This document shows, piece after piece, positions 17,477-24,990 of a stretch of 64,000 nt of DNA. Within the stretch, counting starts at the first letter, position 1. Each line of letters starts with the position of its first letter. Under the pieces are notes generated by a model. That model did no database searches. It had not been told where the DNA came from and saw only the letters and a list, made by a program, of their open reading frames with translations. The position numbers and the translations under genes are program-made. The DNA comes from Planctomycetota bacterium (GTDB taxonomy: Bacteria; Planctomycetota; UBA1135; JACQFD01), in NCBI GenBank assembly GCA_016792805.1, contig JAEUHX010000066.1, positions 62,001 to 126,000 of the forward strand, in the 5' to 3' direction.

Positions 17477-18470
17477 GTCCGCTCTCCCCCTTCGGCTCGG
17501 CCGGGGCCGCCGACTTTTGTTCTGTTGGCGCGCCTTCGGCCGGCTTCTCCGCACCAGATCGGGCGGGGTCGGCAGGCAGCACGTTGGCCGTGCGCAGCGC
17601 GGCCGTGAGATCCTCCGGCTTCCCGAGCTTCGTCTTCCAATCGAGGGCCTTCCGCGCGCGCTCGATCGACGCGAGAAGCGCCTCATCGCCGGCGGCCTCC
17701 TTCGCGGCTTTTTTGTAGGCTTGCATCGCCTCGAACACTTGATCGCTCGCATCGAGCGCACGCGCCTCGAAGTACCGCGCGCGCGCGCCCTCACAGAGCG
17801 CAAATCGCTCCGCGGCCTCGGCGAACTTGCCGCGCTGAAACAAAACGAGCCCAAGACCGAACTCATTCCGCTTGGCAAGCGGATGCGGCAGCGGTCCATC
17901 GGGAACGAGCGGTCCTACGCGCATCTCCTGCGCAGCTTTCACATAAGCGGCCGAAAGAGCGCTCTCGCGCTCTTCGCGCGCCTGCGCCCACTGCTCCTCT
18001 TTCTTGACCACATCCTCATGAGTTCGGCGAGTCCGCACCTCGGCGTCGATTGGAGGCTTTTTGTGGTTCTTCTCGAGGGAGTCGAGCGAGACGCGCTCCC
18101 CGGATTCGAGCCTGCGCTCCAGCGCCCGAAGCTCATCAATCTTGCGCAGCACCGCATCCAGACGCGGGTCCCCCGTCACGGCCTCCGGAGGCGCTGCCGC
18201 TGCCGGCTTCACTTCTTCGACCGCGGGCCCCATCGCCGACGCCGAGACCGGCTTCGTCGGATCTTCTGCGGGCCGCGACGCGGGCGCGCTCGCAACGGGC
18301 TCAAAAAACGCTGAGGTCTCCGGAGCCTTGGTCACGGAAGTGAGAATGGGAGCCCCGACGGCTGGCGCGCTTGCCGGCCGCGACGCGGCGCCTTCCTGCA
18401 CATTTCGCACCCCTGCGACGGCGGGCGTCAACGCGCAGGCGATCAGCAGCATTCCGGGGTCAATTTTCAC
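17469..18470 (-). CDS. Exported or membrane-attached helical protein of the flagellar operon, function unknown
   Basis: 333 residues. The short N-terminal hydrophobic run 'MLLIACALTPAVAG' looks like a signal peptide. Then comes an Ala/Pro/Ser-rich linker to about residue 110, a charged coiled-coil region (about 115-190), and TPR-like helices near the C-terminus ('GLGLVLFQRGKFAEAAERFA', 'SDQVFEAMQAYKKAAKEAAG'). It is translationally coupled on both sides: 4-base overlap with the upstream TPR gene and 8-base overlap with the kinase gene. I do not recognise the family. Its conserved place in the operon suggests a flagellum-associated periplasmic scaffold, but that is inference. Confidence 0.75.
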   Translation of the reverse strand: MKIDPGMLLIACALTPAVAGVRNVQEGAASRPASAPAVGAPILTSVTKAPETSAFFEPVASAPASRPAEDPTKPVSASAMGPAVEEVKPAAAAPPEAVTGDPRLDAVLRKIDELRALERRLESGERVSLDSLEKNHKKPPIDAEVRTRRTHEDVVKKEEQWAQAREERESALSAAYVKAAQEMRVGPLVPDGPLPHPLAKRNEFGLGLVLFQRGKFAEAAERFALCEGARARYFEARALDASDQVFEAMQAYKKAAKEAAGDEALLASIERARKALDWKTKLGKPEDLTAALRTANVLPADPARSGAEKPAEGAPTEQKSAAPAEPKGESGHE

Positions 18471-19915
18471 TTCCAGCCCTCCGGTGGAACAATTCCCTTG
18501 AAGACCATCTCAGCTCGCTCAAGATTCCCGAGCATTAAGTAAGCTTCGCCGAGGCGCTGCATCGCCTCGCCAACGAATCTCTCATTGCCGGAGCGAAGGA
18601 TCGCTTCTGTGAGAAGCTCCGGCACGAGCGCCGGCCTTCCCCCGCGGAGAGCCACGTCGGCCTCGATCAGCTTGCGCACCAAGCTCAGCTCTCCGTCTTC
18701 CGGAGCCGACTCGATCATCTTCTGCGCGGCTGCAATCTCGTTGCGGGCCAGTAGCTCGAGCGCCGCAGAAACGCGCACGCTCGGATCTGTTGGCTTGAAC
18801 TTGACGGCCGCCTCGGATGCACCGCAGCTCATCAGAAATCGGCCGATGATCTCGCCCTTCTCCTCGGGGCGCGCCGTGAGCAGCGTGAAGAGCGTCAGCA
18901 GCGCATCTCCAGACCGCTCGGCGGCACGCGCGGCGCGCTGGATTCGATCCTTACGAATACCCGCTTCCGTCGCCGCCGCCGCGAGCGCAAGCCAGCCCTC
19001 TGCCGCCTCGCGGAACTCGGCGGCCGCATCGGCCGCGGCGGTTCGCACTTCGAGGAGATCAAGCGCCTGCGCCGTCGACAGCGGCATCCTCTCGAGAGTC
19101 GCGATTTCGCGCCACGCCTCGTCGGTGTTCCCGGTTCGACGCAGGGACTCGACGCTCCAGATGCGCGCGAAGACTGCAGCCTCCGTCGTAGGGAAACTCT
19201 GTCGGCAGATTGCAAAGTATCGATGTGCCAGCTCCGGCGCGTCGAGCGCCAGACGGCAGCGGCCCAGGAGATAGTAGGCATCGCCGGCCTCGGGCCGGCG
19301 CGAGTTCTTCTCCGTGATCTCCAGCAGGACCTCCATCGCGGATTCATACTGCCCGGCGAGGAAGTACAGATATCCGAGGTGGACGGAGGATCGGACGCGC
19401 GCATCGCCCTCCACCACGGTCTCGCGCATGGCGCGAAGGACATCGATCGCGCGGCCGAGGTCGCGTGCCTCGTGGTGAAGCGCCGCGAGTTCGAGCCAGG
19501 CGCGCGGCGCCCGCGAGTCGTCCATCGAAGTCGTGAGGAACCGCTCGTACTGTGTGATCGCCTCGTCGCGCAGCGCCCTGCGCGAGCCCTCCTCCTTGGA
19601 GGAAGGCAATAGATCGCACAGGATCCGCCCGCGCTCGACGCGTCCCACATAGCCGATGGCACCCGCCACGAGCTCCACGATCTCGTCGGGCGATGCCTCG
19701 CGCAGATAGACGGGGCCGATCAGTCCGTCGAGGTTCGTCGGAATCGGGATCGGGTCGAGTCCGGCTGCCTCGGCCGTCCGCAAGAGCACTTTTCGCGCGC
19801 TTGCCGCGGCGCAGCGGACGGTGACGCGCGGCGGATCGGATCCTGCCACGCGCTCCACAATCAGGTCGTCGGGAACCTGCAGAAGCACCATGGCCATCCC
19901 GAGAAGGACCGACAT
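18467..19915 (-). CDS. TPR-repeat protein with an N-terminal secretin-like domain, flagellar operon
   Basis: 482 residues. A short hydrophobic N-terminus (MSVLLGMAMVLLQ) may be a signal. Residues 15-95 ('VTVRCAAASARKVLLRTAEA', 'LIGPVYLREASPDEIVELVA') resemble a small STN/secretin N-terminal fold in which a strand-helix unit precedes a conserved 'L' pair; this is a tentative reading. From about 110 onward the sequence is TPR-like ('AWLELAALHHEARDLGRAID', 'HLGYLYFLAGQYESAMEVLL'). It overlaps the next upstream gene by one base (TAATG) and the downstream gene by 4. It may be a periplasmic scaffold linked to flagellar assembly; the partner is unknown. Confidence 0.75.
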   Translation of the reverse strand: MSVLLGMAMVLLQVPDDLIVERVAGSDPPRVTVRCAAASARKVLLRTAEAAGLDPIPIPTNLDGLIGPVYLREASPDEIVELVAGAIGYVGRVERGRILCDLLPSSKEEGSRRALRDEAITQYERFLTTSMDDSRAPRAWLELAALHHEARDLGRAIDVLRAMRETVVEGDARVRSSVHLGYLYFLAGQYESAMEVLLEITEKNSRRPEAGDAYYLLGRCRLALDAPELAHRYFAICRQSFPTTEAAVFARIWSVESLRRTGNTDEAWREIATLERMPLSTAQALDLLEVRTAAADAAAEFREAAEGWLALAAAATEAGIRKDRIQRAARAAERSGDALLTLFTLLTARPEEKGEIIGRFLMSCGASEAAVKFKPTDPSVRVSAALELLARNEIAAAQKMIESAPEDGELSLVRKLIEADVALRGGRPALVPELLTEAILRSGNERFVGEAMQRLGEAYLMLGNLERAEMVFKGIVPPEGWK

Positions 19916-20673
19916 TAGTGACCCCCCGAGGCCGGCGCCGGCTTTTGTTGTTTCCTGTCACCGACCTGCGGCGGAACAATCGCGCCTTCATCGAGGGGCG
20001 ACGCAAAGTGCAGCCGAATCGGCGCAGTCTCCGGTGCACCCTCCCGCGCGAGGCACTGTGCAATTCGAAGGCGAGCCGTACGCGCGATCTCTCGCCCCTC
20101 GTGCCCAGGCCCGCACGACAGCAGGACCTCAAAATAGCGCTTCCGCGCGTCGGCGTAGGCGCCGCGGGCGAGAAGCTGATCCGCCACGTCGAGCGCTGAG
20201 GCCCCCTTCGGCGCCGGAGGAATCGGGTGCGAATCTAGGGGAGCCGAGCCGCCGTGCTCCTCGCGCGCCACGGAAGGTGTGCTCTTCAGCGTCGCCTTCG
20301 GAGCATGTTCTTCGGGCGGCTGCCCGACGGGCGCCTCGAACGGCTTTTGAGGAATCTGTGGGGTCTTTGTCTCGAGACGCCACAGAAGCCACCCGAGCAG
20401 CCCAAGCTGCGCCACGAAGGCGCCCGCAATCAATCCGAGGACGCGCCGCGAGATCCCCGCGAGGGCCACGGGTCTCGGCGCGGCGGCGACGGGCGCAGCG
20501 GCAGCGGGCGCCGCCGGCGCCTCGGCCGCCGGCTTGACGTCGCCCGCCTTGCGCGCGGACGCCGGAATCGGGAGCGGCGCGGCCTGCGCCGGCCCGTTCG
20601 CAAAATCGAACAGATCCTCGACCGGCGCCACGGGCGCCTGCACAGTCTTGGGAGCTTCTGTTTCTGTTGCCAT
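19915..20673 (-). CDS. Single-pass membrane protein of the flagellar operon, function unknown
   Basis: 252 residues. The first 80 residues are Ala/Pro-rich and cytoplasmic by composition. One transmembrane helix lies at about 85-107 ('VLGLIAGAFVAQLGLLGWLL'), then a Pro/Lys-rich periplasmic linker, then a TPR-like C-terminal unit ('ALDVADQLLARGAYADARKR'). Start: ATG at 20673, one base after the stop of the receiver-ATPase gene; a longer frame begins at 20751 but is antisense-like. I do not recognise the family. Coupling to regulators upstream and TPR genes downstream suggests that it anchors the same envelope complex. Confidence 0.7.
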   Translation of the reverse strand: MATETEAPKTVQAPVAPVEDLFDFANGPAQAAPLPIPASARKAGDVKPAAEAPAAPAAAAPVAAAPRPVALAGISRRVLGLIAGAFVAQLGLLGWLLWRLETKTPQIPQKPFEAPVGQPPEEHAPKATLKSTPSVAREEHGGSAPLDSHPIPPAPKGASALDVADQLLARGAYADARKRYFEVLLSCGPGHEGREIARTARLRIAQCLAREGAPETAPIRLHFASPLDEGAIVPPQVGDRKQQKPAPASGGH

Positions 20674-20674
20674 C

Positions 20675-21520
20675 TCAGCTCCAGAGCATCGCCACGGCAA
20701 GGTCATCCGGACAGGGCGCGCTCGCGCGCGCCGCGGCGCTGCGGACGGCATGGAACCGCAGCGTTACCTCAGTGCCTTTCCCGGGGCTCGAGGAAAGTTG
20801 AATCTCGTCCGCATCGCGGTGGAAAGCAAATAATCCCGAGGCACCTTCCGCCGTCCGGCGCGCGAGGCTGTGCGCGAGCTCCTCCGCCACGTCGAACCCG
20901 CAGCCATGGTCCTTCACGGAGATGCGCAGCGAGTCGCGCTCAAGCGCGCAGCGCACCTCAACTTTTCCTGGCTCGAGGGGATAGGCGTGCCGGCACGCAT
21001 TGCGAATCGCCTCGCTGCCGAGCCGATGCGCGTCCCGCACCGTCCTCTCGTCGAGGGAGAGGGCCGCCAGCGCCTTCCCGAGCTCCTCGCAGAGCACTTC
21101 ACTATCCGCGGAGAGACCACAGATACGATCGTTCGCCGCCCGCGGCTCCGCGGCTGCGGTCTCCCGCGCCTCGGCGAGCGCCCCCAACAGATCCGTGATC
21201 GAGAACGGCTTTGAGAGAAAGCGCACGACGCGCAGAGCGATCGCATCGACCGCGTGCTCGAAGGCGCCGAATCCCGTGGCGACGATTGCAATAAAAGACC
21301 CATCGCGTGCGCGCAAGCGGCGCAGCAGCTCGATTCCGGTGCCGTCAGGGAGCCGCAAATCGGTCACGACGGCCCAGCAGGGAGATTCCATGAAAAGGCG
21401 CTCGGCCTCGCGGACGCTCCCCGCCTGCGCCACCTCATACCCTTCGTCCTCCAGCGTCGACGCCATGGCCGACCGGAGGTCTTCCTCGTCGTCGACGAGC
21501 AGCACGCGGCATGCACTCAT
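20675..21520 (-). CDS. Response regulator receiver fused to an RsbW-like ATPase domain
   Basis: 281 residues. Residues 1-120 are a receiver: acidic pocket 'LLVDDEE', phospho-acceptor D54 in VVTDLRLPDG, and the conserved lysine in 'FLSKPF'. Residues about 145-265 are a small HATPase_c fold of the anti-sigma/serine-kinase type: 'RLGSEAIRNACRHAYP' (N-box), 'SVKDHGCGFDV' and 'SSSPGKGTEVTLRFHA'. There is no DNA-binding domain. This arrangement suggests partner switching: phosphorylation may control binding or phosphorylation of an unseen partner. The gene overlaps the soluble kinase gene by 4 bases, so that kinase is the likely phosphodonor. Confidence 0.85.
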   Translation of the reverse strand: MSACRVLLVDDEEDLRSAMASTLEDEGYEVAQAGSVREAERLFMESPCWAVVTDLRLPDGTGIELLRRLRARDGSFIAIVATGFGAFEHAVDAIALRVVRFLSKPFSITDLLGALAEARETAAAEPRAANDRICGLSADSEVLCEELGKALAALSLDERTVRDAHRLGSEAIRNACRHAYPLEPGKVEVRCALERDSLRISVKDHGCGFDVAEELAHSLARRTAEGASGLFAFHRDADEIQLSSSPGKGTEVTLRFHAVRSAAARASAPCPDDLAVAMLWS

Positions 21521-22212
21521 CGGGCCGCCTCCGCGCTGGGCGCCCGCAGCCGCAGGGTCGCCGTGGTCCGCGCGTCGCCCCCGCGGAGTTCGAGCCCGCC
21601 GCCCATGGAGCGCAACGCGTTGCGAACAATAGCAAGTCCGATCCCGAGGCCGCGCGCCTTCGCCGGCCGGAACGGCGTCGCGGCGGCCGACCGGTCGCAG
21701 TCGCGCAGGTCCCCGGGATTGGTAATTTTGAGCGCGATGCCCTGCTCATCGGCGCAGGCCGCAATTGTAATTGTGGCATCGAACGCCGTCGCCTCGACCG
21801 CGTTGTCCAGGAGCCGATCGACGCTGGCGCTCAGCAGCGCGTCGTCGGCATACGCCACGAGCCCGGGATCGGGCTCCGCGATCCGAAGCGTTCTCCCGCG
21901 CCGCTCCACCGAGGCGCGCCAACCCGCGCGATGGGCGCCGAAAAACGCCCCCATCGACAGCGCGCGCGGCGCCGCCGACGGCGGATGGGTGAGTTCTACG
22001 AGCCCGTCGATGCATCGCGCGATGCGCCCCAGGCTCTCCAGCGCGGAATCGCAAGCGTCGCGTTCGCCGCTCCCTGGCTCCGCACCGTGCCGCAACGCCT
22101 CGAGGCGAAGCACTGCACCCGCAAGCGGATTGCGGATCGAGTGGGCGATCGCCTCGACAATCTCGTCGAGGCCGACCTGCGCCGGGTGCGCGGGCTGCGG
22201 AGGGCGGGACAT
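21517..22212 (-). CDS. Soluble histidine kinase, first gene of the flagellar operon
   Basis: 231 residues, without sensor or membrane domain. The short HisKA helix carries 'AHSIRNPLAGAVLRLEAL' (H24), and the HATPase domain has 'RLLDNAVEATAF' (N-box), 'LKITNPGD' and 'ARGLGIGLAIVRNALRSMGG'. It is a minimal phospho-donor. Its stop overlaps the start of the receiver-ATPase gene (ATGA), indicating a cognate pair. A possible sigma-28-type promoter lies about 45 bases upstream. The input signal is not visible in the protein itself. Confidence 0.85.
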   Translation of the reverse strand: MSRPPQPAHPAQVGLDEIVEAIAHSIRNPLAGAVLRLEALRHGAEPGSGERDACDSALESLGRIARCIDGLVELTHPPSAAPRALSMGAFFGAHRAGWRASVERRGRTLRIAEPDPGLVAYADDALLSASVDRLLDNAVEATAFDATITIAACADEQGIALKITNPGDLRDCDRSAAATPFRPAKARGLGIGLAIVRNALRSMGGGLELRGGDARTTATLRLRAPSAEAAR

Positions 22213-22257
22213 GAGGGAGCCGCACGCCGTACTGGGAGAGTCGGCCGTGCGCGCCCT

Positions 22258-22285
22258 CTATCGGCACTTGAGCCCGGAAAACTTG
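22258..22285 (-). promoter_or_regulatory. Possible sigma-28-like promoter upstream of the flagellar operon
   Basis: Reading the minus strand, GCCGATAG at 22265-22258 matches 7 of 8 bases of the FliA-type -10 GCCGATAA, and CAAG at 22285-22282 weakly matches TAAA at a 16-base spacing (15 is usual). It lies in the only gap (22213-22299) before the operon. The -35 match is poor, so this is a candidate only. Confidence 0.3.
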
Positions 22286-22299
22286 TCCGGGTCCGGAAG

Positions 22300-24990
22300 C
22301 TATCGCGCGGGGGCAGCCTTCGCGCGCAACTCGGGCGCGAGCCGCTCCAAGTAGCGCTCATAAAGCGCTGTGTGCTTCGACCCGAGGTTCACGGGTCGGC
22401 CGGCGATCAGCAGGTGCTTTACGCGCGTTCGCGGCTCGAGCGGATTGCCGTCGGAGATGAGAAGGTCGGCGATCTTTCCGGGCGTGATCGACCCAAGCCG
22501 TGAATCGACGCCGAGGATCCGCGCCGCGTCGAGGGTGACCGACCGCAGCGCCACGTCTTCCGGCAGCCCATAGGCCACGGCCATGCCGGGCTGAAACGGA
22601 AGGTTGCGCGCGTTGCTCGAATCGCCCATCGCAAACGCGAACCGCACGCCCGCGGCGTGGAGCACGCGCGGCGCGCTGTAGCAGGTGTCGTACGGATCGG
22701 TAGACGAAGCGGGGAGCCGCGTGACCGGGCCAAGGATGACGGGCACGTCGCGTTCGGCGAGAAACCCGGCGATGCGCGCGATGTCGTGGGCGCTTGCCGA
22801 GAGGATCGGCCGCAGCTTGCACTCCTCCGCGAAGCGCACGGCCCCGACCGCGTCCCGTGCATTATTGACCACAAAAAGAACCGGGCGGATGCCGGCGGCA
22901 TAGGGCGCGAGCGCCTCAAGCTTGGGGTCTCGCGCCGATTTGTGCTCACCGCGGGAATAGGCAACGGCGCGCTCCATCCAGATCTTCAGCGCGCGCACGC
23001 TGTTTTTATAAGCTTTGTCGCGCTCCCTCGCGTTCTCCTCGTCGCTCTTCTCGGGGTCATCCGCCCGCTGCGCGGGCATCTCGACCACGAGCGCAAGCGC
23101 GTCGACGACCGACATCTCGGGGGCGGTCCAGCCGTCGAGGTGCATGAGGCTCGCCTGGCCGGCGATAGTGCCGCCAAAGGGCGGCACGAGCGCGGTCGTG
23201 ATGCCGTTGGCTCGCGCCACCGGGATATGTTCACTCGCCGCGTGGACCGCGCGCGACGCGCGCAGATCGGGCTGGAACCCGTCGGCTCCCTCCCCGCCGT
23301 CGTTCGTGGCGGGGACGGAGCCGATCTCGCGGAGGCCGAGCGGTGTGCCGGCGTCGATGAGGCCGGGGTACACAAAAAACCCCTTCGCATCGAGCGTCGT
23401 CGCACCTTGGGGGATGGCGACATCCCTGCCGACAGCCGCGATGAGGCCGTCCTTCACCAGAACTGTAGCATTCTCCATCGGAGCGCCGTCGACAGGGATC
23501 ACGGTGCCGTTCACAATGGCAATCACAGGCTGGGCCGGAGCGGCGACTTTCGGCGCGGGGCTCCAGGGTGTGGCGTCGGCAAAGCTGGCTGGAGCAGCGG
23601 ATCGCGCGGGAGCCGGCGGCAGGTCGGCGATGTATTGTGACCACAGATCGCGGCGCTCGAACTCCACTTCTCCATCCACGAGGGTGAACATACACTTCGC
23701 CCGCGCCTCGAGCGGATGGCCATCGAAGATCGCGAGGTCGGCATCCTTGCCCACCTCAATGGAGCCGAGCCGCTTCTCGAGGCCGAGCTGGCGCGCCGGC
23801 TCGAGAGTGACCGTCGAGAGCGCCTCGTCGACGCCGAGCATGCCGTAGCGCATCGTCTTGGCCGCGTCGAGGTGGAGGCGGCGTACCAGCTCCGCACTGT
23901 CACTATTCAGCGACACGCTCGCGCCCGCGCGCATCATCAGGGCGGCATTGTAAGGAGTGGCGTCGTAGGCCTCGACCTTGTAAGCCCACCAATCGGAGAA
24001 CGTGGATGCGCCGGCGCCATGGCGCACAATCTCCGGGGCAACCTTGAATCCCTCGAGAACGTGCTGGAGAGTCCGAACTTTGACTCCGTAGCTCTCGCAC
24101 AAATCGAGAAGCATCAGAATCTCGTCGGATCGGTAGCAATGGCTGTGGATTCCCACTTCTCCCGAGAGAATGGCCGCGAGCGTTTCGAGGCGAAGGTCGC
24201 GCCTGCGCGGCGGCACCGCCTCGCCTCGGCCGATTCGCTCCAGATCCTCCTTGCGCTGAGCCAACAGATCGCGCGCCTCGTCGAACGCGCGGCGAATCAC
24301 CGCCTCGACGCCGAGCCGCGTCGCGGGATAGCGTAGGGGCGTGCCGGGAGTGCGGCCATTGGAGCGCTTGGGATTCTCGCCGAGGGCGAATTTGATGCCT
24401 CGCGGCGCGTCGTCCATGCGCAGATCCGAGGCCGTGCGCTTCCACTTGAGCTTGATGACCGCGTGCTCGCCACCGATGGCGTTGGCGCTCCCGTGCAGCA
24501 GCCGGTTCGACGTCGAGCCGCCGGCGAGCGCGCGATAGATCGCGAGGTCGTCGGGATCGATCACATCGGCGATGCGGCAATCGGCCGTAATGGAATCGCT
24601 CCCTTCATTGACATCTCCGGCGATGGCGAGGTGGGAGTGGCAATCCACGCTGCCGGGCACCACAAAAAGGCCGCGCCCGTCGATCACGGCGACGCCCTCG
24701 GGCACCGAAAGGTCGTTGCCGATCGCCGCGATCTTGCCGCCGCGCACGAGAACGGAAGCGCGGTCGATTTTCGGGGAAGTCACCGGAAGAACTGTTGCGT
24801 TCTGAATCAGCACATTTCCACCGGTCTTCAGCCGGGGAATGCGGTCTTCGTCGAGCTCGCTCGGATACTCACCTTTCTGGCGCACGGGCGCCGAGGCCGG
24901 CGACGTCGCAGGAGCCGAGGCCGGAGCGTCCTGCGGAGCCAATGCGCCGAGAAATGCCACAATTCCAGTTCCAAGGAAGAGTGTGATCAT
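22300..24990 (-). CDS. Secreted tandem (two-domain) amidohydrolase
   Basis: 896 residues with an N-terminal signal peptide ('MITLFLGTGIVAFLGALA'). Two complete-looking amidohydrolase modules lie in tandem. The first has 'VLIQNATVLPVTSPKIDRAS', metal motif 'DCHSHLA', 'SGEVGIHSHCYRSDEILMLL' and 'EVGKDADLAIFDGHPLEA'. The second has 'AIVNGTVIPVDGAPMENATV', 'YPGLIDAGTPLG', where the His-x-His is replaced, and 'ITPGKIADLLISDGNPLEPR'. The first module keeps its metal histidines, while the second appears to lack the first pair, so it may be structural. Start: ATG at 24990, GGAGG seven bases upstream, overlapping the preceding stop (ATGA). The likely substrate class is imidazolonepropionase/prolidase-like cyclic amides or peptides; the true substrate is unknown. 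Confidence 0.88.
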   Translation of the reverse strand: MITLFLGTGIVAFLGALAPQDAPASAPATSPASAPVRQKGEYPSELDEDRIPRLKTGGNVLIQNATVLPVTSPKIDRASVLVRGGKIAAIGNDLSVPEGVAVIDGRGLFVVPGSVDCHSHLAIAGDVNEGSDSITADCRIADVIDPDDLAIYRALAGGSTSNRLLHGSANAIGGEHAVIKLKWKRTASDLRMDDAPRGIKFALGENPKRSNGRTPGTPLRYPATRLGVEAVIRRAFDEARDLLAQRKEDLERIGRGEAVPPRRRDLRLETLAAILSGEVGIHSHCYRSDEILMLLDLCESYGVKVRTLQHVLEGFKVAPEIVRHGAGASTFSDWWAYKVEAYDATPYNAALMMRAGASVSLNSDSAELVRRLHLDAAKTMRYGMLGVDEALSTVTLEPARQLGLEKRLGSIEVGKDADLAIFDGHPLEARAKCMFTLVDGEVEFERRDLWSQYIADLPPAPARSAAPASFADATPWSPAPKVAAPAQPVIAIVNGTVIPVDGAPMENATVLVKDGLIAAVGRDVAIPQGATTLDAKGFFVYPGLIDAGTPLGLREIGSVPATNDGGEGADGFQPDLRASRAVHAASEHIPVARANGITTALVPPFGGTIAGQASLMHLDGWTAPEMSVVDALALVVEMPAQRADDPEKSDEENARERDKAYKNSVRALKIWMERAVAYSRGEHKSARDPKLEALAPYAAGIRPVLFVVNNARDAVGAVRFAEECKLRPILSASAHDIARIAGFLAERDVPVILGPVTRLPASSTDPYDTCYSAPRVLHAAGVRFAFAMGDSSNARNLPFQPGMAVAYGLPEDVALRSVTLDAARILGVDSRLGSITPGKIADLLISDGNPLEPRTRVKHLLIAGRPVNLGSKHTALYERYLERLAPELRAKAAPAR

